This document shows positions 34,316-42,583 of a stretch of DNA of 64,000 bases, in pieces. The notes beneath the pieces were generated by a model. That model made no database searches, had not been told where the DNA came from, and saw only the letters and a program-made list of their open reading frames with translations. The DNA lies in assembly GCF_020400725.1 (NCBI RefSeq), contig NZ_JAINVG010000005.1:1-64000 (forward strand). The letters are read 5' to 3'. Made by a program: the position numbers and the translations under genes. This stretch comes from Streptomyces sp. NK15101. GTDB taxonomy: Bacteria; Actinomycetota; Actinomycetes; Streptomycetales; Streptomycetaceae. How positions within the stretch are numbered: position 1 is the first letter of the stretch; each line of letters opens with the position of its first letter.

Positions 34316-35240
34316 ACCGGATCCTCGGGTCCAGGACCGCGTACAGCAGGTCGATGAGCAGGCTGGTGACGAGGTAGACGATCACCAGGATGGTGACGAG
34401 GCCCACCAGGGTCGAACCCTCGCGCCGGGAGATCGACTCGGCGATGACGCCGCCGACTCCGTGGATGTTGAAGATCGCCTCGGTGACGACCGCGCCGCCC
34501 ATGAGGGCGCCGATGTCGGTGCCGAGGAAGGTGACCACGGGGATCATCGAGTTGCGCATCAGGTGGACGCCGATGACCCGGCGCTTCGGCAGGCCCTTGG
34601 CGACGGCCGTGCGCATGTAGTCGGCGCGCAGGTTCTCCGCCATGGACGTACGGGTGAGCCGCGCCACGTAGGCGAGGGAGAGGCCGCCGAGCACAATGGC
34701 CGGAGCGATCATCTCGCTGAGCACGGGCTCGGTGCTGACGTTCGGCGCGATCCAGCCCAGGTTGAAGGCGAACACCATCTTGATGATGTAGCCGAGGACG
34801 AAGACCGGGATCGAGATGATCAGCAGGGTGAAGATCAGGATCAGGTTGTCGGCCAGGCGGCCGGCGCGCAGACCACCGACGATGCCCAGGCCGATGCCGA
34901 AGACGAGCTCGATGGCGAACGCCAGGGCGGCCAGCTGGAGCGTGATGGGGAACGCGTCGCCCAGCACCTCGGTGACCGGCAGTCCGTTGCGGATCTGGGT
35001 GCCGAAGTCGAGGTGAAGGACCATGTCCCGCATGTACGTGACGTACTGCACCGGCAAGGACCTGTCGAGACCCAGCTCGTGGCGCTTCGCGGCGAGCGTC
35101 GCCGGGTCGGCGCCCTTGTCGCCGAACATCGCCAGCACGGGGTCACCGGGCAGGCTGTGCACCATGAGGAAGATCAGCAGGGTTGTCCCGAGGAATACCG
35201 GGATCATCTGGAGCAGTCGTCGTGCGACATAACGCCCCAT
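34308..35240 (-). CDS. Oligopeptide ABC transporter permease (OppB type), operon 2 (BldK-like)
   Basis: This 310-residue membrane subunit has the OppB start MGRYVARRLLQMIPVFLGTTLLIFLMV and the EAA loop AVAKGLPKRRVIGVHLMRNSMIPVV. Two ATG codons stand in tandem; the second (35240) is better spaced from GGAGG and is chosen. It follows the lipoprotein gene after a 170-base gap that contains two strong hairpins, so its expression should be lower than that of the receptor. Its partner is the OppC-type protein encoded immediately downstream. Confidence 0.94.
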   Translation of the reverse strand: MGRYVARRLLQMIPVFLGTTLLIFLMVHSLPGDPVLAMFGDKGADPATLAAKRHELGLDRSLPVQYVTYMRDMVLHLDFGTQIRNGLPVTEVLGDAFPITLQLAALAFAIELVFGIGLGIVGGLRAGRLADNLILIFTLLIISIPVFVLGYIIKMVFAFNLGWIAPNVSTEPVLSEMIAPAIVLGGLSLAYVARLTRTSMAENLRADYMRTAVAKGLPKRRVIGVHLMRNSMIPVVTFLGTDIGALMGGAVVTEAIFNIHGVGGVIAESISRREGSTLVGLVTILVIVYLVTSLLIDLLYAVLDPRIRYA

Positions 35241-35290
35241 CATGCCTCCGTTGAGATGTGACAGCGCAACCGACGGGCCCTCCCCCGACG

Positions 35291-35312
35291 GCGTGCCCGG
35301 ATCCGGGCACGC
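35291..35312 (-). terminator. Perfect 11+11-bp palindrome in the lipoprotein-permease gap
   Basis: Bases 35291-35312 form an exact inverted repeat with a BamHI-like GGATCC centre. With the hairpin at 35357-35383 it can act as an RNA-stabilising or attenuating structure after the lipoprotein gene. Confidence 0.6.
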
Positions 35313-35356
35313 TGGTGTCGTGGAAGGGCCCCCCAGCCGCTGCGTAAGGCACCGAA

Positions 35357-35383
35357 ACGGGACTGACGATCCGTCAGTCCCGT
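35357..35383 (-). terminator. Stem-loop after the operon 2 lipoprotein gene
   Basis: A perfect 12-bp stem (35357-35368 with 35372-35383) has a 3-nt loop, 28 bases after the lipoprotein stop. This is the classic position for partial termination, giving excess binding protein over permease. Confidence 0.7.
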
Positions 35384-35410
35384 GACGGTGTGCGGACTAC
35401 GCTTGGGTGA

Positions 35411-37051
35411 TTACTTCTTGACCTCGACGCCGGTCAGGATCGGGTCGCCGTCCTGGCCGTAGGCGACACCCGAGACCTTCTCGGAGAAGCCCGCGTTGAC
35501 CTTGTAGTACCAGAGCGGGATGGACGGCATGTAGTTCTTGAGGTCCTTCTCGATCGCCTGGTAGGCCTTGACGGACTCGTCAAGGGTCTTGGCGGAGTCG
35601 GCCTTCGCGATCTTGGCGTCCAGCTCCTTGTTGGAGAAGTCGCCCTGGTTGCCGCCCGCACCCGTGCGGAACAGGTCCGAGATGAAGTTGGCGTTCACCG
35701 GGTAGTCGAGCACCCAGCCGGAACGGTAGAGCGACTTGACCTGCTTGGTCTTACGGGCGGTCAGGTCGGCCTGGAAGTCCGGCTTGCCGTCGCCCACGCA
35801 CTGGACGCTGGTGGCCTGCTGGATGGAGTTGCAGACAGCGTCCACCCACTCCTTGTGGCCACCGTCGGCGTTGAACTGGATGGAGATCTTGTTGCCGGGG
35901 ACGCCGCCGCCGGCCTTGATGAGCTCCTTGGCCTTGGCGGGGTCGTACTTGGTGACGCCGTTGCCGCCGTCCTCCTGGAAGCCCAGGACGCCCTTCGCGA
36001 CCCAGCCGGTCGCGGGCTCACGCGTGCCGTTCAGCACCGTCTTGGTGATGGTGGCGCGGTCGATCGCCATGGACAGACCCTGGATGACGCGCGGGTCGAT
36101 CTGCTTCGGCTTCTTCCACTGGTCGGCGTAGAAGGCGACGGCGATGGTCTGGATCGCGGAGTACGCCTGGTCCACGGCGCGGTCGCCGAGGTCCTGGCGG
36201 TAGACCGGGAGGTCCTTCGGCGCGATCTGACGCAGGACGTCGACGTTGCCGGACTTCAGGTCCTCGTACGCGGCCTCGAGGGTGGTGTAGTTCTTGAAGA
36301 CCACACCGCCGTTCTTCGCCTTGTTCGGGCCCTTGTAGCCGTCGAACCGGGTGATCTCGATCTTCTTCTTGTGGTCCCAGCTCTTGAACTTGTAGGGACC
36401 GTTGCCGACCGGCTTCTGGCCGCCGGCGACCGGGTCCTTGTAGAAGGACGCCGGGAGCGGGGCGAAGACGATGTAGGCGAGCTTGTGGCCGAAGTACGGG
36501 ACGGCCTTGGTGAGCTCGATCGTGAAGGTGTTCTCGTCGACGACCTTCAGACCCTCGAGCTTGTCGGCGGTCTGCTTCGCGCCCTCGGCGTCCGGGTGGA
36601 CCTTGTCGTAGCCCTTGATGTCCGCGAACCAGGACGCGAGGCCCTGGGCGTTCTTCAGGCTGGCGTTCCAGTTCCACGCGTCCACGTAGGACTTGGAGGT
36701 GACCGGGGTGCCGTCGTGGAAGGTCCAGCCCGGCTTGAGCTTGACGGTCCAGGTCTTCGAGTCCGTCGTGGTGACCGACTCGGCGTTGATCATCTCCAGG
36801 GAGCCGTCGGCCTTGTAGTCGACCAGGGTCGAGAACAGGCCGGCCATGACGGCGGAGCCGTTGGACTCCATCGTGTCACCGGTGAGCAGCGGCTTCTCGG
36901 GCTCGCCCAGCTCGACGGAGAAGATTCCGTTCGGGTCAACAGCGCCCTTGGCGTCGTCGCCGGTCCCGCTCTTACCCCCGCCACAGGCGGTCGCAGCAAG
37001 GGCGACGATGATCGCGCCCGTTACCCACTTGGCGCTCTTGGCACCGCGCAT
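35411..37051 (-). CDS. Oligopeptide-binding lipoprotein (SBP family 5), operon 2 (BldKB-like)
   Basis: This 546-residue receptor starts at ATG 37051 after a strong AGGAGGAA. The signal peptide ends in lipobox ALAATAC (Cys23), followed by GGGKSGTGDD and the family-5 domain (LKPGWTFHDGTPVTSKSYVDAW; QGLSMAIDRATITKTV). It begins MRGAKSAKW, against MRGATHAKW in operon 1, so the two receptors are paralogues. The position beside typA and mshB, and the sequence type, suggest the BldK region of other streptomycetes, where the transporter imports a peptide needed for aerial growth. That identity is recalled, not shown. G+C is lower and the codon bias more 'highly expressed' (many AAG, AAC, TTC) than in the neighbours. 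Confidence 0.93.
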   Translation of the reverse strand: MRGAKSAKWVTGAIIVALAATACGGGKSGTGDDAKGAVDPNGIFSVELGEPEKPLLTGDTMESNGSAVMAGLFSTLVDYKADGSLEMINAESVTTTDSKTWTVKLKPGWTFHDGTPVTSKSYVDAWNWNASLKNAQGLASWFADIKGYDKVHPDAEGAKQTADKLEGLKVVDENTFTIELTKAVPYFGHKLAYIVFAPLPASFYKDPVAGGQKPVGNGPYKFKSWDHKKKIEITRFDGYKGPNKAKNGGVVFKNYTTLEAAYEDLKSGNVDVLRQIAPKDLPVYRQDLGDRAVDQAYSAIQTIAVAFYADQWKKPKQIDPRVIQGLSMAIDRATITKTVLNGTREPATGWVAKGVLGFQEDGGNGVTKYDPAKAKELIKAGGGVPGNKISIQFNADGGHKEWVDAVCNSIQQATSVQCVGDGKPDFQADLTARKTKQVKSLYRSGWVLDYPVNANFISDLFRTGAGGNQGDFSNKELDAKIAKADSAKTLDESVKAYQAIEKDLKNYMPSIPLWYYKVNAGFSEKVSGVAYGQDGDPILTGVEVKK

Positions 37052-37407
37052 GGGTTCCTCCTCATGAGTCCACTTTGTCACTACAAGAGGGGCACTCCGA
37101 GTTTCGCCGACACCCCTGACGGCTTTGGACTCAAGTGCCCCGAGTGTGCTCGTGAGTCGGCACTCCCCACAGTGCGTGACCCATTGACCCGAGCTCAATG
37201 GAGCCAACTATTAAGTACGTCCGGGCTGTAAACCACACTTAAGCGGTCTCGTTTTGACAACATCACCGGGCCCTGAGTGACCGAAATCCGGACAAAATGA
37301 GCACAGACAGACACGCCCGAAACGGACTGTTAACACACGTACCGGAGAGCGATCGCCGATATGCGGACACTCGGTCACCGAAATGGAGTTGACGGAACTT
37401 GACGAAA
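37052..37407 (-). promoter_or_regulatory. Long lower-G+C leader/promoter region of the BldK-like operon
   Basis: About 350 bases before the receptor ATG contain no gene. It is markedly A/T-richer than the window and holds two direct repeats GTGACCGAAAT (37277-37287) and GTCACCGAAAT (37374-37384), 97 bases apart. There are also TTAAG/TTAATA-type segments around 37210-37245, and on the minus strand a TTGTCA hexamer near 37260. This is the size and composition expected of a developmentally controlled promoter. Confidence 0.55.
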
Positions 37408-37444
37408 AGCCCGGACCCCCACAGTGCCTGTGGGGGTCCGGGCT
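37408..37444 (-). terminator. Intrinsic terminator of typA
   Basis: A perfect 16-bp stem (37408-37423 with 37429-37444) has a 5-nt loop and is followed on the minus strand by TTTT (37407-37404), 87 bases after the typA stop. It is one of the few in this window with a T-run. Confidence 0.88.
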
Positions 37445-37530
37445 CCGGTGCTGACGTCGTGTCAACCGCGAGCGGCGAAGATCACAGAAGCGTGATCTAC
37501 CCCGCCGTCATCGGCCGTATGCGACCTTAC

Positions 37531-39432
37531 TCAGCCGTTCTTGGCGCGGGAAGCGGAACGGCCGCGCTCCTTCTGGTCCAGGACGACCTTGCGGATGCGC
37601 ACGGCCTCCGGGGTGACCTCGACGCACTCGTCGTCGCGGCAGAACTCCAGCGACTGCTCCAGGGAGAGCTTGCGCGGCGGGACGATCGCCTCGAAGGAGT
37701 CGGCGGAGGAGGAGCGCATGTTGGTGAGCTTCTTCTCCTTGGTGATGTTCACGTCCATGTCGTCGGAGCGGGAGTTCTCACCGACGATCATGCCCTCGTA
37801 GACCTCGGTGCCCGGGTCCACGAAGAGGACGCCGCGCTCCTGGAGGTTGGTCATCGCGAAGGCGGTGACCGCACCGGCGCGGTCGGCGACCAGCGAACCG
37901 TTGTTGCGGGTCTGCAGCGGGCCGAACCAGGGCTCGTGGCCCTCGTGGATCGAGTGGGCGATGCCCGTGCCGCGGGTGTTGGTGAGGAACTCCGTACGGA
38001 AGCCGATGAGGCCGCGGGACGGCACGACGAACTCCATGCGGACCCAGCCGGAGCCGTGGTTCGACATGTTGTCCATGCGGCCCTTGCGGACGCCCATGAG
38101 CTGCGTGACCGCGCCCATGTGCTCCTCGGGGACGTCGACCGTGAGGCGCTCGACGGGCTCGTGGATCTTGCCGTCGACCTCCTTGGTGACGACCTGCGGC
38201 TTGCCGATGGTGAGCTCGAAGCCCTCGCGGCGCATCTGCTCGACCAGGATGGCGAGCGCGAGCTCACCACGGCCCTGGACCTCCCAGGCGTCGGGACGCT
38301 CGGTGTCGAGGACGCGGAGCGAGACGTTGCCGACGAGCTCGCGGTCCAGGCGGTCCTTCACCTGGCGGGCGGTGACCTTGCGGTCCTTGACCGCGGACTT
38401 GGCGTCCGCGCCCTTGCCGGTGCCGCCGCGGCCGACGAGCGGCGAGGTGTTGGTGCCGATGACCATGGAGATGGCGGGCTGGTCGACCGTGATCAGCGGC
38501 AGCGCGATCGGGTTCTCCGGGTCGGCCAGGGTCTCGCCGATCATGATGTCCGGGATGCCGGCGACGGCGCAGATGTCACCGGGGCCGGCGACCTCGGCCG
38601 GCTTGCGGGTGAGCGCCTCGGTCATCATCAGCTCGGTGATGCGGACGTTGGAGATCGTGCCGTCCCGCTTGATCCACGCGACCGTCTGGCCCTTGCGCAG
38701 CTCGCCCTGCTCGACGCGGAGCAGCGCGATGCGGCCGAGGAAGTTGTCGGCGTCGAGGTTGGTGACGTGGGCCTGGAGCGGCGCGCCCTCCTCGTACGAC
38801 GGGGCCGGGACGTGCTCCAGGATGGTGGAGAAGAACGGCTCCAGGCTGTCGGAGTCCTGCGGGACCGTGCCGTCCTCCGGCTTGGTCAGCGAGGCGATGC
38901 CGTCACGGCCGCAGGCGTAGACGATCGGGAACTCGATCTGGTCCTCGTCCGCGTCCAGGTCCAGGAAGAGGTCGTAGGTCTCGTTGACGACCTCGTCGAT
39001 CCGGGAGTCCGGGCGGTCGGTCTTGTTGATGCAGAGGATGACGGGCATCCGGGCCTGGAGGGCCTTGCGCAGCACGAAGCGGGTCTGCGGGAGCGGGCCC
39101 TCGGAGGCGTCGACGAGGAGGACGACCGCGTCCACCATCGACAGACCGCGCTCGACCTCGCCACCGAAGTCGGCGTGGCCGGGGGTGTCGATGATGTTGA
39201 TCGTGATCGGGGCCCCGCCGTCCTTGGGGTGGTACTTCACCGCCGTGTTCTTGGCGAGGATCGTGATGCCCTTCTCACGCTCCAGGTCGTTCGAGTCCAT
39301 CATGCGGTCGTCGAGCTGCTGGTGGGCGGCGAAGGCACCGGCCTGCTTGAGCATGGCGTCGACGATGGTCGTCTTGCCGTGGTCGACGTGGGCGACGATG
39401 GCGACGTTACGGATGTCGTGGCGCGTGGGCAT
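37531..39432 (-). CDS. typA: Translational GTPase TypA/BipA
   Basis: This 633-residue ribosome-binding GTPase of the EF-G-like family acts in ribosome assembly and stress adaptation. It has G1 AHVDHGKTT at residues 15-23, G2/G3 elements (EREKGITILAKNT; DTPGHADFGGEV), G4 NKTDRP and G5-like SA segments. After the G domain come domain II (GRIALLRVEQGELRKGQTV), EF-G-like domains III and V (GRGELALAILVEQMRREG), and the BipA-specific C-terminal domain (RNNGSLVADRAGAVTAFAM; ENSRSDDMDVNITKEKKLTNMR). Length and motif order are those of TypA. It is monocistronic, with a T-run terminator downstream. Confidence 0.97.
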   Translation of the reverse strand: MPTRHDIRNVAIVAHVDHGKTTIVDAMLKQAGAFAAHQQLDDRMMDSNDLEREKGITILAKNTAVKYHPKDGGAPITINIIDTPGHADFGGEVERGLSMVDAVVLLVDASEGPLPQTRFVLRKALQARMPVILCINKTDRPDSRIDEVVNETYDLFLDLDADEDQIEFPIVYACGRDGIASLTKPEDGTVPQDSDSLEPFFSTILEHVPAPSYEEGAPLQAHVTNLDADNFLGRIALLRVEQGELRKGQTVAWIKRDGTISNVRITELMMTEALTRKPAEVAGPGDICAVAGIPDIMIGETLADPENPIALPLITVDQPAISMVIGTNTSPLVGRGGTGKGADAKSAVKDRKVTARQVKDRLDRELVGNVSLRVLDTERPDAWEVQGRGELALAILVEQMRREGFELTIGKPQVVTKEVDGKIHEPVERLTVDVPEEHMGAVTQLMGVRKGRMDNMSNHGSGWVRMEFVVPSRGLIGFRTEFLTNTRGTGIAHSIHEGHEPWFGPLQTRNNGSLVADRAGAVTAFAMTNLQERGVLFVDPGTEVYEGMIVGENSRSDDMDVNITKEKKLTNMRSSSADSFEAIVPPRKLSLEQSLEFCRDDECVEVTPEAVRIRKVVLDQKERGRSASRAKNG

Positions 39433-39715
39433 GGGTGGCTTGCGCTTCTCTCGGATCGTGGGAATCGGCGTCAGTTCCTCTTACGCCCGCCGGGCGGACG
39501 CGCCACGGCTATGTCCTATGGTACGGGGCCGCCGCGCAAGGGGCTTCCCCGGCCGAGATCCGAGTGGTAATCCTGAGGGTTTTCAAGGGTGTGGGGGGCC
39601 GTGCAGGGGGTCGTGCGACCGGGTCAAGGGGCCGACGCGATCCTGCCCGCCGGGATCACCGGCGGGCAAGGAACTTGAGCTGGTTCTGAGGTTGTGACCT
39701 GCGGTTTCAGAGGTT
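39433..39715. other. 283-bp intergenic region upstream of typA
   Basis: No gene is seen between the family-5 lipoprotein gene and typA. The stretch next to typA (39433-39540) is A/T-richer and should hold its promoter. The rest shows G-runs and short inverted C/G segments without a convincing terminator. Confidence 0.5.
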
Positions 39716-42139
39716 TCAGCGGTTTCGTTCGGCTCCGTTGGAGGATGCGGGCTTCTTGTAGCCGATGTCCTGGTAGCGGGGGGTGGCGAGTCCCCAGGCG
39801 CCGGCGTTCACGAGATCGGCCCTGGCGGCGACGAGCTGCGGGCGCTGGTAGAGGGGGATGGATCCCGCGGCGGCCCAGATCCGGGCGTCGGCCTGGCGCA
39901 CCAGCTCGCGGGCCTCCTCCTCGTCGAGCGTCCCCGCCGCCTGGTCGAACAGCTGGTCGATGCGGTCGGTGCCGACCCGGGAGTAGTTCTGCTCGACGAG
40001 GAGCGAGCCGTCCGAGGCCGGCTCGGGCTTGGCGAAGATCGGGCGGGCGTCGGTCGCCGGGAAGGCGGAGGCCGGCCAGGAGTAGAGGGCCAGGTCGTAG
40101 TCGCCCGAGGCCACGTGGTCCTTGAAGAAGCTCTCGTCGGAGACCTTGGTGACCTCGGTGCGGATGCCGACCGCGTCGAGCATCCGGACGATCCGGTCCC
40201 CGACCGCCCGCAGCGACTCGGAGCCGGGCCCGGACGGCAGGACGAAGCGGAGGCTGAGGGCCTTGCCGTCCTTGCCGAGGGCCTTGGCGGCGTCGGGGGC
40301 GGTCACGGGGGCGGCGGTGCCGCGCGGGGCGTAGGCGCCGGCCACCCCCTGGTCCGGCTTGGCGGCCTGGTCCGGCTTGGCGGCCGACTGGGCGGCGCGG
40401 CCACTGGAGCCGGTTCCGGTGTCGAGCGCCTCGGCGCGGGCGAGGAGCGCGGCGCTCTGGCGGGCGGCGTCGGGGGCCGGGGTGAGGAGGCCGGTGCCGT
40501 TCTCGGGGCCGTTCGCGCCGATGACGGGGGCGGGGACGGCGCGGCGGTCGCCGGGCTTGTCGTCGCCGACGATGTAGAGGCCCTCGTCGGACGCGGTGTC
40601 GTCGCCCTTCTTCTTGGCGTCGGTGGAGCCCGCGTCCTTCTTCTCCGGCTCCTTCTTCTCCTTCTTCTCCGCCTCCTCCTTCTTCGCCGACTCCTCCTCC
40701 GACTCGCTGCCCGCCTTGGTGCCGGCGGGCTTCCGGAGCGCGCCGCCCGGGACCCAGCCCGCGTCGGCGAGGAGCGCCTGCGCCTCCTTGGTGTCCTGGT
40801 CGCCGAGCGCGTCGCTGCTGTCCGCGTACGCCGCCTGTCCCGCGAGGGCGAGGTGGCTGCCCGGGGGCTTGGCGGGGAGGCCGAGCGGCTTCAGTACGGA
40901 TTCGGCCAGTTCCTGACGGTCGATGGCGCGGGCCACCGCGCGCCGGACCCGCTCGTCGGCCAGCGGGCCGGACTCGCCGTTCAGCGAGAGCTGGGTGTAG
41001 GCGGGCTCCAGGGACTTGCGGACCACGTACTTCGCCAGGGCGTCCTGGGCGCTCGCGTACCGGTCGATCGCCTCCTGGTTCTTCTTGCGGGCGGTCCTGA
41101 CCTCCGCCGCCTTCTCGTCGTCGGAGCCGTGGGCGAGGGCCCAGGACCGCAGGGCCTTGGAGGGGGTGACCGCGGCGCCGGGGCCGTGGGCGAGGGCGGC
41201 CTGGGCGCCGTTCCGGCCGGCGCGGGCGTCCCGGAGGGCGAGGGAGATCCGCTCGGCGGTGGACCGGTCGATCTCGGCCAGGTCGAGGTTGCCCGCGGCG
41301 AGCGCCTCGGCCCGGTCGGCGCGGGGGACGGCCTTGAGGACGAGGCTTTCGAGCTTGGCCTGCTGCCCCCACCAGCGGGGGTTGCGGGCGAGGGTGACGT
41401 CGCCGCCCTTCCGGTCGATCTCCTTGAGCAGGAACGGTCCTGCAGTGACCTTGAGGGTGGTGCGCGCCCCGTCGTTGAAGGAGTTCGGGGAGCCCATCAC
41501 CTGCTTGGGGTAGAGGGGCGTGAAGAGGGACTGCCAGTCGGCGTAGGGCTTGGCGAAGGTGACCCGCACCTCCAGGTCGTTCTTGCCCCGCTCGATCTTC
41601 TCGATCCGCTCGTAGCCGGAGTTGCGGGCGGTCCAGTACGCGGTGTCGCGGCCGCTCAGCGCGCGCCACTGGGCCACGAAGTCCGGGGCGCCGATCTCGC
41701 GGCCGTCGCTCCACACCGCCTGCTGGTTGAGCTTGTAGAGGACGACCTGCTTGGGCTCGGTCTCGATGACCTGCGCCGACTCCAGGTAGTCGGGGTCGAT
41801 CCGCGGCCGGCCGCGCTCGTCGAGCGTGTAGAGGGAGGGGAGCACGGCTCCGGCGATCCGCGAGGTGGTGCCGTCGGCGTCGGCCTGGAAGGTGTTGAGC
41901 GTGGTGGGCAGCGCGTCGACGGCCCAGCGGAGGGTGCCGCCGTCGGCGACCCGGTCGCGCGCCGCGGGCGCGTTGTCCTGGGCCGCGAGGGCGGCCTCGT
42001 CGCTCTCGTCGTCGGAGCTGCAGCCGGCGAGGACGGCGACGGCGAGGACCGCGCTGGTGAGGGCGGCGACGGAGCGGAGTGTGCGGGAGCGGGGGCTCCT
42101 GGAGCATGTCCTCCCGTGAGGGGCGCCGATCTGGGACAT
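39716..42139 (-). CDS. Large family-5 ABC solute-binding lipoprotein with charged insertion
   Basis: This 807-residue lipoprotein starts at ATG 42139, after GAAGGGG. The signal peptide ends in the lipobox VLAGC (Cys40), preceded by an unusually long basic n-region of about 20 residues. The binding domain is of the oligopeptide family (GGTLRWAVDALPTTLN; VRRAVARAIDRQEL), but it is split by a ~130-residue low-complexity insertion. The insertion starts with a Lys/Glu stretch (EEESAKKEEAEKKEKKEPEK), then has Ala/Gln/Pro repeats (AAKPDQAAKPDQ). Usual family length is about 540, so the protein is about 260 longer. No permease or ATPase gene follows, so it must share a transporter or act as an orphan receptor. 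It is divergent from the small coiled-coil gene at 42340. Confidence 0.87.
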   Translation of the reverse strand: MSQIGAPHGRTCSRSPRSRTLRSVAALTSAVLAVAVLAGCSSDDESDEAALAAQDNAPAARDRVADGGTLRWAVDALPTTLNTFQADADGTTSRIAGAVLPSLYTLDERGRPRIDPDYLESAQVIETEPKQVVLYKLNQQAVWSDGREIGAPDFVAQWRALSGRDTAYWTARNSGYERIEKIERGKNDLEVRVTFAKPYADWQSLFTPLYPKQVMGSPNSFNDGARTTLKVTAGPFLLKEIDRKGGDVTLARNPRWWGQQAKLESLVLKAVPRADRAEALAAGNLDLAEIDRSTAERISLALRDARAGRNGAQAALAHGPGAAVTPSKALRSWALAHGSDDEKAAEVRTARKKNQEAIDRYASAQDALAKYVVRKSLEPAYTQLSLNGESGPLADERVRRAVARAIDRQELAESVLKPLGLPAKPPGSHLALAGQAAYADSSDALGDQDTKEAQALLADAGWVPGGALRKPAGTKAGSESEEESAKKEEAEKKEKKEPEKKDAGSTDAKKKGDDTASDEGLYIVGDDKPGDRRAVPAPVIGANGPENGTGLLTPAPDAARQSAALLARAEALDTGTGSSGRAAQSAAKPDQAAKPDQGVAGAYAPRGTAAPVTAPDAAKALGKDGKALSLRFVLPSGPGSESLRAVGDRIVRMLDAVGIRTEVTKVSDESFFKDHVASGDYDLALYSWPASAFPATDARPIFAKPEPASDGSLLVEQNYSRVGTDRIDQLFDQAAGTLDEEEARELVRQADARIWAAAGSIPLYQRPQLVAARADLVNAGAWGLATPRYQDIGYKKPASSNGAERNR

Positions 42140-42339
42140 GACTTGTACCCCTTCGTCCAGATTTATTCCATTTGGAGATGATCAGACCTATTGCTCATAC
42201 ACTGAAAAGGACGGACCGGATTCGGCCACGGCGACACGGCGGCGCGACCGGCAAACCCCACTCGTGCGGCCCAACCACCCGTGCACACGACTTCCCAAGC
42301 GGGATGTGACGCGCGACACTCACGAAGGTGAGGGCAACC

Positions 42340-42567
42340 ATGTCCGTTCAGGACGACCTGGCGGCCGTCAAGCGCCGCCTGCAGGACCTGGAACACACGG
42401 TCGAAGAGCTGGAACGCCGCGTCGTGGCGGAGCGGGTCGCACCTGCCGCGCCCGCCTCCGGCCCCGCCGCGAGCATGGTGACCATCCCCGACGACCCGTA
42501 CGACGCCGGGAAGTGGACCGACGTCGACGACGAGGGCCTGGGAGCACGCGACCGCCACGCGCCGTAG
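42340..42567 (+). CDS. Small coiled-coil protein upstream of succinate dehydrogenase, 75 aa
   Basis: ATG at 42340 follows AAGGTGAGGG. The 75-residue product has a short coiled coil (DDLAAVKRRLQDLEHTVEELERRVVAER), then an Ala/Pro linker and an acidic tail (MVTIPDDPYDAGKWTDVDDEG). It has no signal peptide. It lies 17 bases before the TTG start of the succinate dehydrogenase membrane subunit on the same strand, so it is probably the first gene of that operon. I do not recognise a family. The heptad-type helix suggests a dimer, possibly an assembly or regulatory factor for the complex; that is inference. Confidence 0.65.
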   Translation: MSVQDDLAAVKRRLQDLEHTVEELERRVVAERVAPAAPASGPAASMVTIPDDPYDAGKWTDVDDEGLGARDRHAP

Positions 42568-42583
42568 AGCCGAGGAGGCCCTG

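Noticed and set aside
25360-37051. The two ABC operons as an assembly duplication
   Set aside because: Outside the short identical tracts the genes differ clearly at both DNA and protein level, and the intergenic regions are unrelated.
37399-39570. Open frame of about 720 codons antisense to typA
   Set aside because: Mirrors the typA codon pattern; composition is rich in Asp, Leu, Val and Gly as expected from an antisense shadow.
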